A DNA stretch of 64,000 nucleotides from Unio delphinus (taxonomy: Eukaryota; Mollusca; Bivalvia; Unionida; Unionidae), in assembly GCA_029339505.1 (NCBI GenBank), contig JAQISU010000123.1, positions 248,001-312,000 of the forward strand, read 5' to 3'. Under the pieces are notes generated by a model, which saw nothing but the letters and a program-made list of their open reading frames with translations, was not told the origin of the DNA and did no database searches. Positions 55,901 through 62,277 of this stretch are shown here, in pieces; position 1 is the first letter of the stretch, and every line of letters starts with the position of its first letter. Position numbers and translations under genes: made by a program.

Positions 55901-57058
55901 TGCCAAGGAAAACTGATGTTTCCTTTGTGTCGCACATGTGCCGAAACGTGCAACCAAGACCAACCTTGTCATCACACTCAGGAAGAACGTGCCTTGACAG
56001 GAACGTGGGTGAGCGTGGAATTGTTTAAAGCTCTAGACCTGGGATATCAACTGTTAGAAGTGTACGAAATTTACCACTTTCCCAAAACACAACAATACTG
56101 CAAGGGCGACGAGAGACAGAAAGGTATTTTTGCAGACTACGTGGATGCCTTTTTAAAACTAAAACAAGAAGCTAGTGGCTATCCTTCCTGGTGTCACACT
56201 CCCGAAGACCAAAAGATATTCAAAGAAAAATATCGGGAGCAGGAAGGTATCACTTTAGACCACATCGAGAAAAACGAAGGAAGGCGGTCGTTTGCCAAAG
56301 TGATGCTCAATTGTTTGTGGGGTAAAATGGCACAACGTCCGTCTTTACCCAAGACGGAGTATTTGTCCGAACCGTCTCGCTACTTCCAGATGATTCACGA
56401 CCCAGCCAAAGTCATCAAACACGTGGACGTCATTCGTGAGGACTTGATCTTAGTGAATTACGAAGAAGAACTAGACTTTGTAGAAGCCGACAAATTTGGA
56501 AATGTCATCATTGCGGCTTACGTGACAGCCCACGCTCGCTTAAAATTGTACGAAGTGTTAGAACTGTTAGGAGATCGCGTGTTGTATTTTGACACGGACA
56601 GTTGCATTTACATTCACCGACCGAACCAGTGTAACCCTGTCATCGAAGGAGACCGTTTAGGAGCCTGGACCGATGAACATCCCGACGACAAGATTCTATG
56701 TTTTGCAAGTGGCGGTCCTAAAAATTACGGCTACGAATACCGAGACCCCCAAGGAAAAATGCACACCGAATGTAAAGTGAAAGGATTGACTCTTAATTAT
56801 CGCACCAGTCAAGTGGTGAACTTTGACGTACTACAAGAAGCCTTGCAGTCGGGACAGGATGAAACGTTTCAAGTGACTACCCACGAACCGCACAAGATTG
56901 TCCGTTTACCCACACACCAAATTGTTAGCCGACCTTTGGAAAAAGTCTATCAAATCGTGTACCAAAAGAGAGTACGACTTCCCAATCACTTCACTCTACC
57001 GTACGGTCACGTCAAAATTGGGCAGCATATAAAAAGGGACATCGTCCACGATCAATAG
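52988..57058 (+). CDS. Protein-primed family B DNA polymerase (Maverick type), intact
   Basis: 1356 aa. The N-terminal 330 residues are element-specific. Residues about 335-460 hold several zinc-finger-like clusters (CEKCDYGYNN, CPVCQRTFVS, CPTCGQGI). The 3'-5' exonuclease has Exo I IFFDFEC (D474, E476), Exo II HNFSGYDGQF and Exo III YCRSDVDIL. The polymerase palm has motif A YLDVCSLYP (D915), motif B KVMLNCLWGK (K1104 to G1112) and motif C YFDTDS (D1202, D1204), and a KGLTLNY motif comes later. Two insertions between A and B correspond to the terminal-protein regions of protein-primed enzymes. All catalytic residues are present. It replicates the linear element DNA from its terminal repeats. 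Its last codons overlap the promoter of the BIR gene. A remnant occurs in copy C. Confidence 0.97.
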   Translation: MKRPHHAVEKGKDSKRQKRNVSPSTVAEVLAQIHASDFEDDMSEPESTPRQSTSKQSALPLVNPENYYHIRETEKRSSRKFRTTAYTYAVKFKDFKANVPLENTEGFITEVWDSVLTALKQQCQAKEDDRLRLSIHHDNLKSPVWIEFTSPSELTPSKVIDKIQHVQQSNDKFHIDDGKATLFMTHVSLPQGTGRKKVLLVDNLRNTKLSLVRINNPQDQMCLARAVVVGRTYANKNDTAEWKRAWKTIQQSDRAKQRSEAELLLQQAGISKDTPCGIPEMQKLQDVLAPRCTLKVHPQEVRGPLLFRGHDFKDRKYIHVYHHDGHFDTITSITGFLGYSYYCEKCDYGYNNREQHKHCGSKCEGCLASQPCLDQGQERVHCPVCQRTFVSPTCYQQHLKMQGSQQKSACQLLRLCPTCGQGIRTSNAKFHVCRGKKRCHICRQIVDLEHECFIQKYQPQPKDTQKKGNFIFFDFECMQETGIHIPNFCVAHRACEQCIQEPIFSHCPYCSKIPGGREKIFRGSNTLADFAQWILNPIDETWSPEDIERYGNCHCHATVMAHNFSGYDGQFLLRYYAEQSTERPQVTLNGVKIISMQVGQVQFKDSMCYLAMPLSRMPKTFGMTEMAKGYFPHFFNTNANQHTVLPHLPEADDYDPDNMRTEQREAFYAWYQTHASDPFDFQEEMLKYCRSDVDILRRCCGKFRELFMEYGGIDPLKEACTIAKACSLVYRKRFMPENTLAVISPQTTNFVKRQYSVKALRWLHYLCDKEDKWIQHARNGGGEKTIGTYSVDGWDLENPQIVYEFNGCLFHGCPLCYPQRDTKNQFLQRTMEDLYQTTCQRRLKLEQQGYQVVEMWEHEYDQRLKTDPEFKRIVESYKWVDPLNPRDSLYGGRTNATCLLYQADEEKGEEIKYLDVCSLYPYVCKYCHFPVGHPELMTEHIDLDHIRQYEGLIKCKVLPPTDLYHPVLPHHCQGKLMFPLCRTCAETCNQDQPCHHTQEERALTGTWVSVELFKALDLGYQLLEVYEIYHFPKTQQYCKGDERQKGIFADYVDAFLKLKQEASGYPSWCHTPEDQKIFKEKYREQEGITLDHIEKNEGRRSFAKVMLNCLWGKMAQRPSLPKTEYLSEPSRYFQMIHDPAKVIKHVDVIREDLILVNYEEELDFVEADKFGNVIIAAYVTAHARLKLYEVLELLGDRVLYFDTDSCIYIHRPNQCNPVIEGDRLGAWTDEHPDDKILCFASGGPKNYGYEYRDPQGKMHTECKVKGLTLNYRTSQVVNFDVLQEALQSGQDETFQVTTHEPHKIVRLPTHQIVSRPLEKVYQIVYQKRVRLPNHFTLPYGHVKIGQHIKRDIVHDQ
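57028..57035 (+). promoter_or_regulatory. TATA box of the BIR gene, inside the PolB 3' end
   Basis: TATAAAAA lies within the PolB coding end, 58 bp before the ATG at 57094. Confidence 0.65.
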
Positions 57059-57093
57059 TTCATTTATCACTACAACGACCCAGCGAAAAGAAG

Positions 57094-57642
57094 ATGAATC
57101 CATTTAAACAGACATCATTCAAATTTGAGAATTCTCAAGTGGAGTGCGATGCTAAACCTTGCGATTGTAGTGATGCCAGGCTCTGTGACGTTAGCGATTC
57201 AGCAGGATATCGTAGGAACTTTGCTATGACTACTACCCCTATATCTACCCTGGAAAGTGATGCTGTGCGTGTCAAACCTGAGGGATGCGAAAGCGGTGCC
57301 ACACGTTATCGTGGACTCCTAGGAATTTCACCGTACCTGCATCGAACAGAAGTGAGGAGAGTCGAATATTCGTTGCCGACGAGTTTGCCTGAATACTGCC
57401 ACTTTAAAAGTCGATTCCAAACCTTCAAAGATAAATGGCCAAAATATCTGCCTGGACCAACTCCTGAAGAATTAGCCAGAGCCGGATTTTTCTACTTGGG
57501 CGAAGGGGATAAAGTCAAGTGTTTCAGTTGTGGTGTATCCATTTACGAGTGGGAACATAAAGATTCCGCTTACTTGGAACATGCTCGATGGTCTCCGAAT
57601 TGTCAATACCTACCTTTAGTGGGACCTAGTGATTGGAAGTGA
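57094..57642 (+). CDS. BIR-domain (IAP-like) protein
   Basis: 182 aa. The N-terminal 100 residues are Cys-containing and unassigned (KPEGCESGATRYRG at about 68-81). Residues about 105-172 form a single BIR domain: FKSRFQTFKDKWP start, AGFFYLGEGDKVKCFSC, then EWEHKDSAYLEHARWSPNC, giving the zinc ligands C, C, H, C. There is no RING finger, so it is not itself a ubiquitin ligase. BIR proteins of baculoviruses and other large DNA viruses block apoptosis by binding caspases or their antagonists; the same role is a reasonable inference here. Start supported by the TATA box at 57028. A broken counterpart lies in copy D at 5708-6237; copy C lacks it. Confidence 0.9.
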   Translation: MNPFKQTSFKFENSQVECDAKPCDCSDARLCDVSDSAGYRRNFAMTTTPISTLESDAVRVKPEGCESGATRYRGLLGISPYLHRTEVRRVEYSLPTSLPEYCHFKSRFQTFKDKWPKYLPGPTPEELARAGFFYLGEGDKVKCFSCGVSIYEWEHKDSAYLEHARWSPNCQYLPLVGPSDWK

Positions 57643-57654
57643 CACTACTACTCC

Positions 57655-58038
57655 ATGTCGTGTAACACACCTAGACCAGTATATAATATAAAACATAATA
57701 TTCAAGGATTACCACACGAATTGCAAGAGAAGATCTACAAGGACGTTTGGCAAGGCCTTGCTAAAGAAAAATCTCAATGGGTGACTGTAGAACTTTTGTG
57801 TCGTGAAATTCACAAGAGGAAAGTGACAAAAATTAACCAACGTGTTAGATTTCTCTGGATTAAGGGTATTTTTTTGCTTTGTTACCAATTTACTACGTTT
57901 ACCTCTGAAGATACTTTGATCCTTCTTAACCGTTACCCTGAATGGCAGTGGGACGAAATTACACGTTATATTAATCACTTTCGCTTTTTGAGCAAATTTA
58001 ATTCTGTGTTTAATTCTGGGTTGAATCTACACTTGTAA
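57655..58038 (+). CDS. Element B 127-aa protein of unknown function
   Basis: Opens 12 bp after the BIR gene. Residues 14-32 read NIQGLPHELQEKIYKDVWQ, weakly like an F-box first helix. The rest is helical and basic (REIHKRKVTKINQRVRFLWI), with a Phe/Leu-rich centre. The broken counterpart in copy D (4926-5306) keeps only the GLP segment. No promoter is obvious, so it may be translated from the BIR transcript. Function unknown. Confidence 0.6.
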   Translation: MSCNTPRPVYNIKHNIQGLPHELQEKIYKDVWQGLAKEKSQWVTVELLCREIHKRKVTKINQRVRFLWIKGIFLLCYQFTTFTSEDTLILLNRYPEWQWDEITRYINHFRFLSKFNSVFNSGLNLHL

Positions 58039-58055
58039 TCTTTGACCTAAAGAAG

Positions 58056-58063
58056 TATAAAAG
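58056..58063 (+). promoter_or_regulatory. TATA box, 58-kb small-gene cluster
   Basis: TATAAAAG, only 10 bp before the ATG at 58073. A transcript starting 25-30 bp downstream would miss that ATG and begin before the in-frame Met near residue 37 or serve the gene at 58297. Confidence 0.5.
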
Positions 58064-58072
58064 AGAACAACC

Positions 58073-58312
58073 ATGCCACAACCTTTATCATTGGTGATCC
58101 AACAGATTCCGTGGAAGGATATCAATGAGAAGATTCACACGGTGAAAGATTACGAACACTTATTACAAGAACTATACCCTATGAATTGGGGTCGACGTGT
58201 CGTGTGTGTTTTAGTGACTTGCTTTCTGGGATTTCGTTTACCTGCCGATTCCTTGTGGACACTTTACGAACACTACCTATCAAAAAATAAGACAGTATGG
58301 TGGTTCCTTTAA
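58073..58312 (+). CDS. Element B 79-aa protein of unknown function
   Basis: Frame from ATG 58073 (MPQPLSLVIQQIPWKDINEK) with a helical first half and a hydrophobic stretch RRVVCVLVTCFLGF around residues 41-54 that may be membrane-associated. Its stop overlaps the start of the next frame by 16 bp. The TATA box sits so close upstream that a shorter product from the Met at about 58181 is possible. No family recognised. Confidence 0.45.
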   Translation: MPQPLSLVIQQIPWKDINEKIHTVKDYEHLLQELYPMNWGRRVVCVLVTCFLGFRLPADSLWTLYEHYLSKNKTVWWFL

Positions 58313-58545
58313 ATGTCCACGAGAGACTTATTCTGTTCAAAGCCTTACGTTTTCATCTGGATACGTCTCGACCTTTCCAAGAAAAAAAGATTCGTCAACT
58401 TTTACGTACGGAAGCAGTGTACGAAGATGTGTGTGTAGCTTGTGATTTACACCCTCATTGGACAGATGTACGTGACTGGAAAAGTTGGGATTTTGAGGCT
58501 TGGACAAACGAAGTATCCCATTATGCCCAAGCGTTGTGTTCCTAA
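58297..58545 (+). CDS. Element B 82-aa protein of unknown function
   Basis: ATG 58297 overlaps the preceding stop by 16 bp. The protein (MVVPLNVHERLILFKALRFH) is helical, with a Trp-rich end (HWTDVRDWKSWDFEAW). It shares no recognised domain. Overlap with both neighbours suggests that it is translated from a polycistronic or alternatively initiated transcript. Confidence 0.45.
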   Translation: MVVPLNVHERLILFKALRFHLDTSRPFQEKKIRQLLRTEAVYEDVCVACDLHPHWTDVRDWKSWDFEAWTNEVSHYAQALCS

Positions 58546-58615
58546 AATGTATCGTCGTGTGAAAAAAGTCACTTTTAATCCTGTGTTAGTAACAGTACCA
58601 GAAGAAGAAAAATAA
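58523..58615 (+). CDS. Element B 30-aa micro-ORF with RVxF-like motif
   Basis: ATG 58523 lies inside the end of the previous frame (overlap 23 bp) and the stop TAA is at 58613, 9 bp before the next ATG. The peptide is basic at the start (MPKRCVPKMYRRVKK) and ends acidic (VPEEEK), with KKVTF in the middle. KVTF fits the RVxF docking motif for protein phosphatase 1. The packing between two frames without a gap suggests a real gene, but 30 codons can also arise by chance. Confidence 0.4.
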   Translation: MPKRCVPKMYRRVKKVTFNPVLVTVPEEEK

Positions 58616-58624
58616 AAAGAATCT

Positions 58625-58885
58625 ATGGCCCAAGACAATCCTTCTGTTCAAGACAAAACTGTCATGGACATTTCCCCACAAAGACCCTTTCGAGAAGACA
58701 CCTATGTGACTGTACCCCCTGTAGAGGAGACTATAAAAACATTACATACTACCTGTAGGACACCTTCGTTACCCAAACCACGTTGTACAGTGACTTGTTT
58801 ATATTCCATTTTGATCGTTTGCCTAGGTATTTTATTCCTGTATTTATCCATTTGGCTTTTATGTTTTCGTGTTGTTCAAATTTAA
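58625..58885 (+). CDS. Element B tail-anchored membrane protein
   Basis: 86 aa, ATG 58625. The N-terminal 55 residues are hydrophilic and Pro/Thr-rich (ISPQRPFREDTYVTVPP). Residues about 58-80 are a long hydrophobic segment containing LYSILIVCLGILFLYLSIWL near the C-terminus. This fits a tail-anchored or type II small membrane protein. AATAAA follows 11 bp after the stop (58897-58902), giving an mRNA end for the small-gene cluster. Function unknown. Confidence 0.6.
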   Translation: MAQDNPSVQDKTVMDISPQRPFREDTYVTVPPVEETIKTLHTTCRTPSLPKPRCTVTCLYSILIVCLGILFLYLSIWLLCFRVVQI

Positions 58886-58896
58886 ACATACATTCA

Positions 58897-58902
58897 AATA
58901 AA
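58897..58902 (+). terminator. Poly(A) signal closing the small-gene cluster
   Basis: AATAAA 11 bp after the stop at 58885 and 17 bp before the next TATA box. Confidence 0.6.
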
Positions 58903-58918
58903 CGTGTCTTGAAAAAAG

Positions 58919-58926
58919 TATAAAAA
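58919..58926 (+). promoter_or_regulatory. TATA box of the packaging ATPase gene
   Basis: TATAAAAA, 52 bp before the ATG at 58978. It excludes the upstream in-frame non-ATG start near 58936 as part of the protein. Confidence 0.65.
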
Positions 58927-58977
58927 CCTCTTGTCTTGTCTGTTTTTGTGTCAATACTGTCATACCACTACACGACT

Positions 58978-59709
58978 ATGGCTCACTCTACTCTTTCTAC
59001 TACTCCTTCCTCCTTCACATTCAAAGTCATTGACGAACACTTAGATCAGGCTAGTTGGAAAGCCTTGTATCTTCGTCATCCTTTTAACATGTTAATTGCT
59101 GGACCGAGCGGTTCAGGCAAAACCGAATTTGTCAAACGTTTGATCGAACATAAACATCATTTGATCGATCGTCCACCTCAACGCATCGTGTGGTGTTACA
59201 AAGAGTGGCAATCCGCATACAGCCTCTTGCAAGAAAGTCAAGGTGATTCCATTGTGTTTGTAGCAGGCATTCCTAAAGAAGACGAGGGGATCGTGTCTGA
59301 CCCTAGTCAAACTCATTGGGTTATTTTTGACGACATGTTAGGAGAAGACGAAGAAGAAACTAAACTGTGGTTTACACGTAAAGGGCATCATCGTAATGCC
59401 AGTGTCATTTACATTACACAAAATTTATTTCAACAAAGTAAAGCCCATCGTACCATTAGTCTCAATGCTCATTACGTGGTCTTGTTTAAAAGTCCTCGAG
59501 ATAAATCACAAGTGCAAGTTTTAGCCAAACAGTTAGGAACACCTTGGCTAACTCATGCGTACGATGATGCCACTCAAACGCCACACGCCTATTTACTCGT
59601 GGATTTAAAACCCACCACCCCTGATTATTTGCGATTTCGTACCGATTTGTTTCACGACTGGTGTCAAGACGGAGGACCTGTCGTGTACACGTCCTCCTCG
59701 TTGACATAA
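58978..59709 (+). CDS. A32/FtsK-HerA-like genome-packaging ATPase
   Basis: 243 aa from ATG 58978. Walker A is GPSGSGKTEF (residues about 42-51), Walker B is WVIFDDML (about 113-120), and a downstream RKGHHRNASVIYITQNLF segment contains the sensor-like Gln-Asn. The C-terminal half is typical of the Maverick family, with a TPDYLRFRTDLF end. These ATPases power translocation of element DNA into the capsid. All key residues are intact, unlike in element A (Walker A mutated) and copy C (only the N-terminus left). It has its own TATA box and leads the late block. Confidence 0.93.
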   Translation: MAHSTLSTTPSSFTFKVIDEHLDQASWKALYLRHPFNMLIAGPSGSGKTEFVKRLIEHKHHLIDRPPQRIVWCYKEWQSAYSLLQESQGDSIVFVAGIPKEDEGIVSDPSQTHWVIFDDMLGEDEEETKLWFTRKGHHRNASVIYITQNLFQQSKAHRTISLNAHYVVLFKSPRDKSQVQVLAKQLGTPWLTHAYDDATQTPHAYLLVDLKPTTPDYLRFRTDLFHDWCQDGGPVVYTSSSLT

Positions 59710-59732
59710 CACTATGAAGCACTAAACAAATC

Positions 59733-59740
59733 TATAAAAA
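59733..59740 (+). promoter_or_regulatory. TATA box of the 299-aa gene
   Basis: TATAAAAA, 38 bp before the ATG at 59779. Confidence 0.6.
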
Positions 59741-59778
59741 CCTTGGGTTACTTTGACCTGGTCTCATACATCGTCAAC

Positions 59779-60678
59779 ATGACGTCCCTTCAGTCTCATC
59801 TTCCGATCAAATTGATTCGTGCCTTGTACGGCATCAGTCGCGAAAAAAATCCACAAAGACGTGCTCACGTCTTAGAAGCCAGTCTCAAAGAAGTCTTACG
59901 ATGGTTTACGGTGACAGCACGTCAAATACTGCAAGGCATCATTCACCTTCCACATCAAACCAAACGCTTTTTTGACAGAAACAAAGTAGCCTTGACGCAA
60001 CTGGCCAATCCTCGCATTGACACTCACACCAAAAAGCAAATCATATTGAAACCTGGAGGCAGTGGTTCTCTAGGAGGTGTCATCATTCGTTCCCTTTTAA
60101 AATGGGATCCCAATACTCCCAAAGTTCACCCCAAGAAGAAAACAAAAAAAGCCAAACAAACCCCTAAGAAAAAGAACAAGGGTACCAAGACCAAAGCACA
60201 GAAAAAGAAAAGTCCACAGAAAAAAGCGGTCACCCGCAAAAGAGGCACTTCGGCCAGGACACAACCTTACCTTCGTCAACCACGACCTGTAAGAAAAGAT
60301 CTACAAGGACGTTTGGCAGGGACTACGTTGCCAGTAGCCTCAGGGGCTGCCACTTCTCCGTTGCGGGTGATGCCAGCCAAACCCAATTTGACACCCGTTT
60401 TTCCTAATTTGATGAAACATTGGAAATCTGCGTCTCCCAAAACGTCTCCTCCACCGGAGACACCCTCGTCCACCTTAGCGTCAGTAGCAGCTGCTCATAA
60501 AGTACCTGCCCCCAAAGTCAAAGTCCAAGAAAGATCTGGCATGTTAAAGAGTTTACTAGATTTGTCCAAACAAGAACTGTCCCGATTGAGTCCATTGCGA
60601 ACTCCTTCACGACGTGTGTTACCTGCCATGAAGTTGATACGACGCAAAGATAATCAGTGGCGACGCATTCCAGTATAA
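59779..60678 (+). CDS. Element B basic core-type protein, 299 aa
   Basis: Start taken at ATG 59779 because the frame upstream has only non-ATG starts and lies within the TATA/leader region. Residues 1-75 are helical (LIRALYGISREKNPQRR). Residues about 78-110 read TKKQIILKPGGSGSLGGVI. Residues 115-165 form a strongly basic Lys/Pro-rich tract (PKKKNKGTKTKAQKKK). The C-terminal 130 residues are Pro/Ser-rich and end in a basic region (RRVLPAMKLIRRKDNQWRRI). Composition and position suggest a DNA-binding virion core protein, comparable in role to adenovirus pVII/V; no domain match is claimed. A remnant is in copy C. Confidence 0.6.
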   Translation: MTSLQSHLPIKLIRALYGISREKNPQRRAHVLEASLKEVLRWFTVTARQILQGIIHLPHQTKRFFDRNKVALTQLANPRIDTHTKKQIILKPGGSGSLGGVIIRSLLKWDPNTPKVHPKKKTKKAKQTPKKKNKGTKTKAQKKKSPQKKAVTRKRGTSARTQPYLRQPRPVRKDLQGRLAGTTLPVASGAATSPLRVMPAKPNLTPVFPNLMKHWKSASPKTSPPPETPSSTLASVAAAHKVPAPKVKVQERSGMLKSLLDLSKQELSRLSPLRTPSRRVLPAMKLIRRKDNQWRRIPV

Positions 60679-60681
60679 AAA
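60674..60681 (+). promoter_or_regulatory. TATA box overlapping the stop codon of the 299-aa gene
   Basis: TATAAAAA at 60674-60681 contains the TAA stop (60676-60678) of the preceding gene and lies 62 bp before the ATG at 60744. Confidence 0.6.
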
Positions 60682-60743
60682 TATGACTTGAAAACCACGA
60701 CGTCAATCAGTATTTTTTCTGTACCACTGATGAACACTCAAGG

Positions 60744-61040
60744 ATGCCTCCTCAAAAACGTGCACACCATCACCCTCGACGTTCTACCGTCCAAAAAGGA
60801 AAAGGAAAAAGACAATCTCGTCATCCTACCAAACGCTCAAAAACCAAACAACGACGTCCTCCCGTAAAAAGACACAGTCATCCAAAGAAAAAGAGAAGTC
60901 ATCAAAGGGGAGGCATATTTATTGGTCTTATTAAAGGTATGCAGAAACTAGACAAAGCAGCTAATAACCGAACTGGTATCTTTAGCCCTGCTTTTGAGGA
61001 TTTAGCGAAGCATGCCGCTACTTTTTGGAGAAGCCAATAG
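60744..61040 (+). CDS. pX (mu)-like core protein
   Basis: 98 aa. Residues 1-55 are extremely basic (RRSTVQKGKGKRQSRHPTKR and a Lys/Arg/His continuation). They are followed by HQRGGIFIGLIKGMQKL, a hydrophobic amphipathic helix behind a Gly-Gly. This layout, a basic arm, a QRGG site, then a hydrophobic helix, is that of adenovirus preMu (pX). QRGG before Ile fits the consensus for cleavage by the adenain protease. Its role would be to condense DNA in the virion. It has its own TATA box; copy C has lost it. A 45-codon overlapping frame from ATG 60730 is probably spurious. Confidence 0.7.
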   Translation: MPPQKRAHHHPRRSTVQKGKGKRQSRHPTKRSKTKQRRPPVKRHSHPKKKRSHQRGGIFIGLIKGMQKLDKAANNRTGIFSPAFEDLAKHAATFWRSQ

Positions 61041-61049
61041 AAAAAAGAA

Positions 61050-61057
61050 GATAAAAG
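61050..61057 (+). promoter_or_regulatory. TATA-like box of the 139-aa gene
   Basis: GATAAAAG, 54 bp before the ATG at 61112, 9 bp after the preceding stop. Confidence 0.5.
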
Positions 61058-61111
61058 AGGGTGTGTACCAATTCTTTGACATCAGTGTATTTCTGGAACG
61101 AACAAGCAAAG

Positions 61112-61531
61112 ATGTCACCTCGCAAAAAACATTCTTATTCACCCCACAAAGGAAAGAAAAGGAAAGGACTACCTCCTCGTTTAGCCAAACACGGAGACGT
61201 GTTGTCCGTCCTGTCCAAAGCCTCTCCGCCCATGCGAAAACAAATCATTAAAACAGCCTCCAAAGATGTCATCGATACCGTGTGTGAATGTTGTTTGAAT
61301 GTTTTGAAAGGCACGATACCTTTGTCTCCACACCAGAAAAAATGCTTCGCCAAACATCGACACGTTCTTCGTCAAATGGTCCAAAAGAAAATATCCGTCC
61401 GTCAAAAGAAAAAGATGTTGGTGCAACGCGGAGGATTTTTACCCATTCTTGCTCCTATGTTGACAAGCTTAATACCAGGTTTGATACAAGGGATGACCCA
61501 AGGGTTAACTCAAGGGATGGGTAGAAGATAA
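61112..61531 (+). CDS. Element B conserved Maverick core/membrane-active protein
   Basis: 139 aa from ATG 61112, placed by the TATA-like box. The basic N-terminus (MSPRKKHSYSPHKGKKRK) is followed by a helical domain (LSKASPPMRKQIIKTASKDV, CLNVLKGTIPLSPHQKK), then VQRGGFLPILAPMLTSLIPG and a Gly/Gln-rich end. The helical domain with a PLSP.QK turn and a QRGGF-hydrophobic tail looks familiar from Maverick elements of many invertebrates. QRGG before Phe is again a possible adenain cleavage site that would free a membrane-active peptide. A remnant is in copy C. Confidence 0.7.
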   Translation: MSPRKKHSYSPHKGKKRKGLPPRLAKHGDVLSVLSKASPPMRKQIIKTASKDVIDTVCECCLNVLKGTIPLSPHQKKCFAKHRHVLRQMVQKKISVRQKKKMLVQRGGFLPILAPMLTSLIPGLIQGMTQGLTQGMGRR

Positions 61532-61534
61532 AAG
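61527..61534 (+). promoter_or_regulatory. TATA-like box overlapping a stop codon
   Basis: GATAAAAG includes the TAA stop (61529-61531) of the preceding gene and lies 45 bp before the ATG at 61580. A 10-codon upstream ORF (61541-61573) precedes that ATG. Confidence 0.5.
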
Positions 61535-61579
61535 GGCCCTATGGAGCACCACAATCTCAGACATAACCTTTGAAAGCCC

Positions 61580-62269
61580 ATGGAAGGACGAAAACTAACT
61601 TTGGTTCCTTACAAACGATGGATGGAATACCATCATTGGCAAGAACAACGATCCCCCCATTTACCACCCAATCCCAATTTGGCTGAGATGTCGCAATTAC
61701 AACACGAATTGCAATCCTTGATCCATCGCCACGATTTATCCGAAACCGAAAAATCACAAAAGTACGGTCAACTCTTGAAACGGCTACAACTCTTTCATCA
61801 GAAAGCTGTGGAACAAACAGCTCAACCCACTTTGTCCGATTTTAAGGCTCTAATGAATAACCCGGCACCCTCACCCTCACCCTCTACAGCAGTTAAAACA
61901 GACGTTACCCCACCATTACCCAAGGAAGAAGAACCCCATGATCTCTTTCAAACACCTACTGCTACTCCCATTCCGAGTAAGATTGCCACTTCCTTGTTAA
62001 CCCCTTCCCCCACTCCCCCACGAGAAGAACTCAAAACTTGGGTTAAAAAGATGATGGCTACTCCTTCTTCGACAGATGTGAAAAAGAAAGAAAGGAAACC
62101 AGAAGTGAGAAAAGAAAAGAAGGCCAAAGAAGCTATCCCATTACCTCCGCCACCACCATTACCCTCGACGTCAACTCCTGTGGCACATCGGACACGTAAA
62201 ACCGTTTCCAAACAACCCGCATTTCGTCCCACCCAAAGCAATATCCTCGAAGAGTGGGTCCCTTATTAA
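61580..62269 (+). CDS. Element B 229-aa protein with helical head and Pro-rich tail
   Basis: Residues 1-20 read MEGRKLTLVPYKRWMEYHHW. Residues 30-75 form helices (SQLQHELQSLIHRHDLSETE, KSQKYGQLLKRLQLF). Residues 90-200 are Pro/Ser/Thr-rich linkers with a basic island (KKKERKPEVRKEKK), and the end is FRPTQSNILEEWVPY. A short Maverick gene with the same VPYKRW start and helix pair commonly precedes the integrase or capsid genes. Function unknown, possibly a minor virion protein. The integrase start lies 8 bp downstream. Partial remnant in copy C. Confidence 0.6.
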   Translation: MEGRKLTLVPYKRWMEYHHWQEQRSPHLPPNPNLAEMSQLQHELQSLIHRHDLSETEKSQKYGQLLKRLQLFHQKAVEQTAQPTLSDFKALMNNPAPSPSPSTAVKTDVTPPLPKEEEPHDLFQTPTATPIPSKIATSLLTPSPTPPREELKTWVKKMMATPSSTDVKKKERKPEVRKEKKAKEAIPLPPPPPLPSTSTPVAHRTRKTVSKQPAFRPTQSNILEEWVPY

Positions 62270-62277
62270 CAAAAACC

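Noticed and set aside
60730..60867. 45-codon frame overlapping the pX-like gene
   Set aside because: It overlaps a well-supported gene in another frame and shows no recognisable feature.
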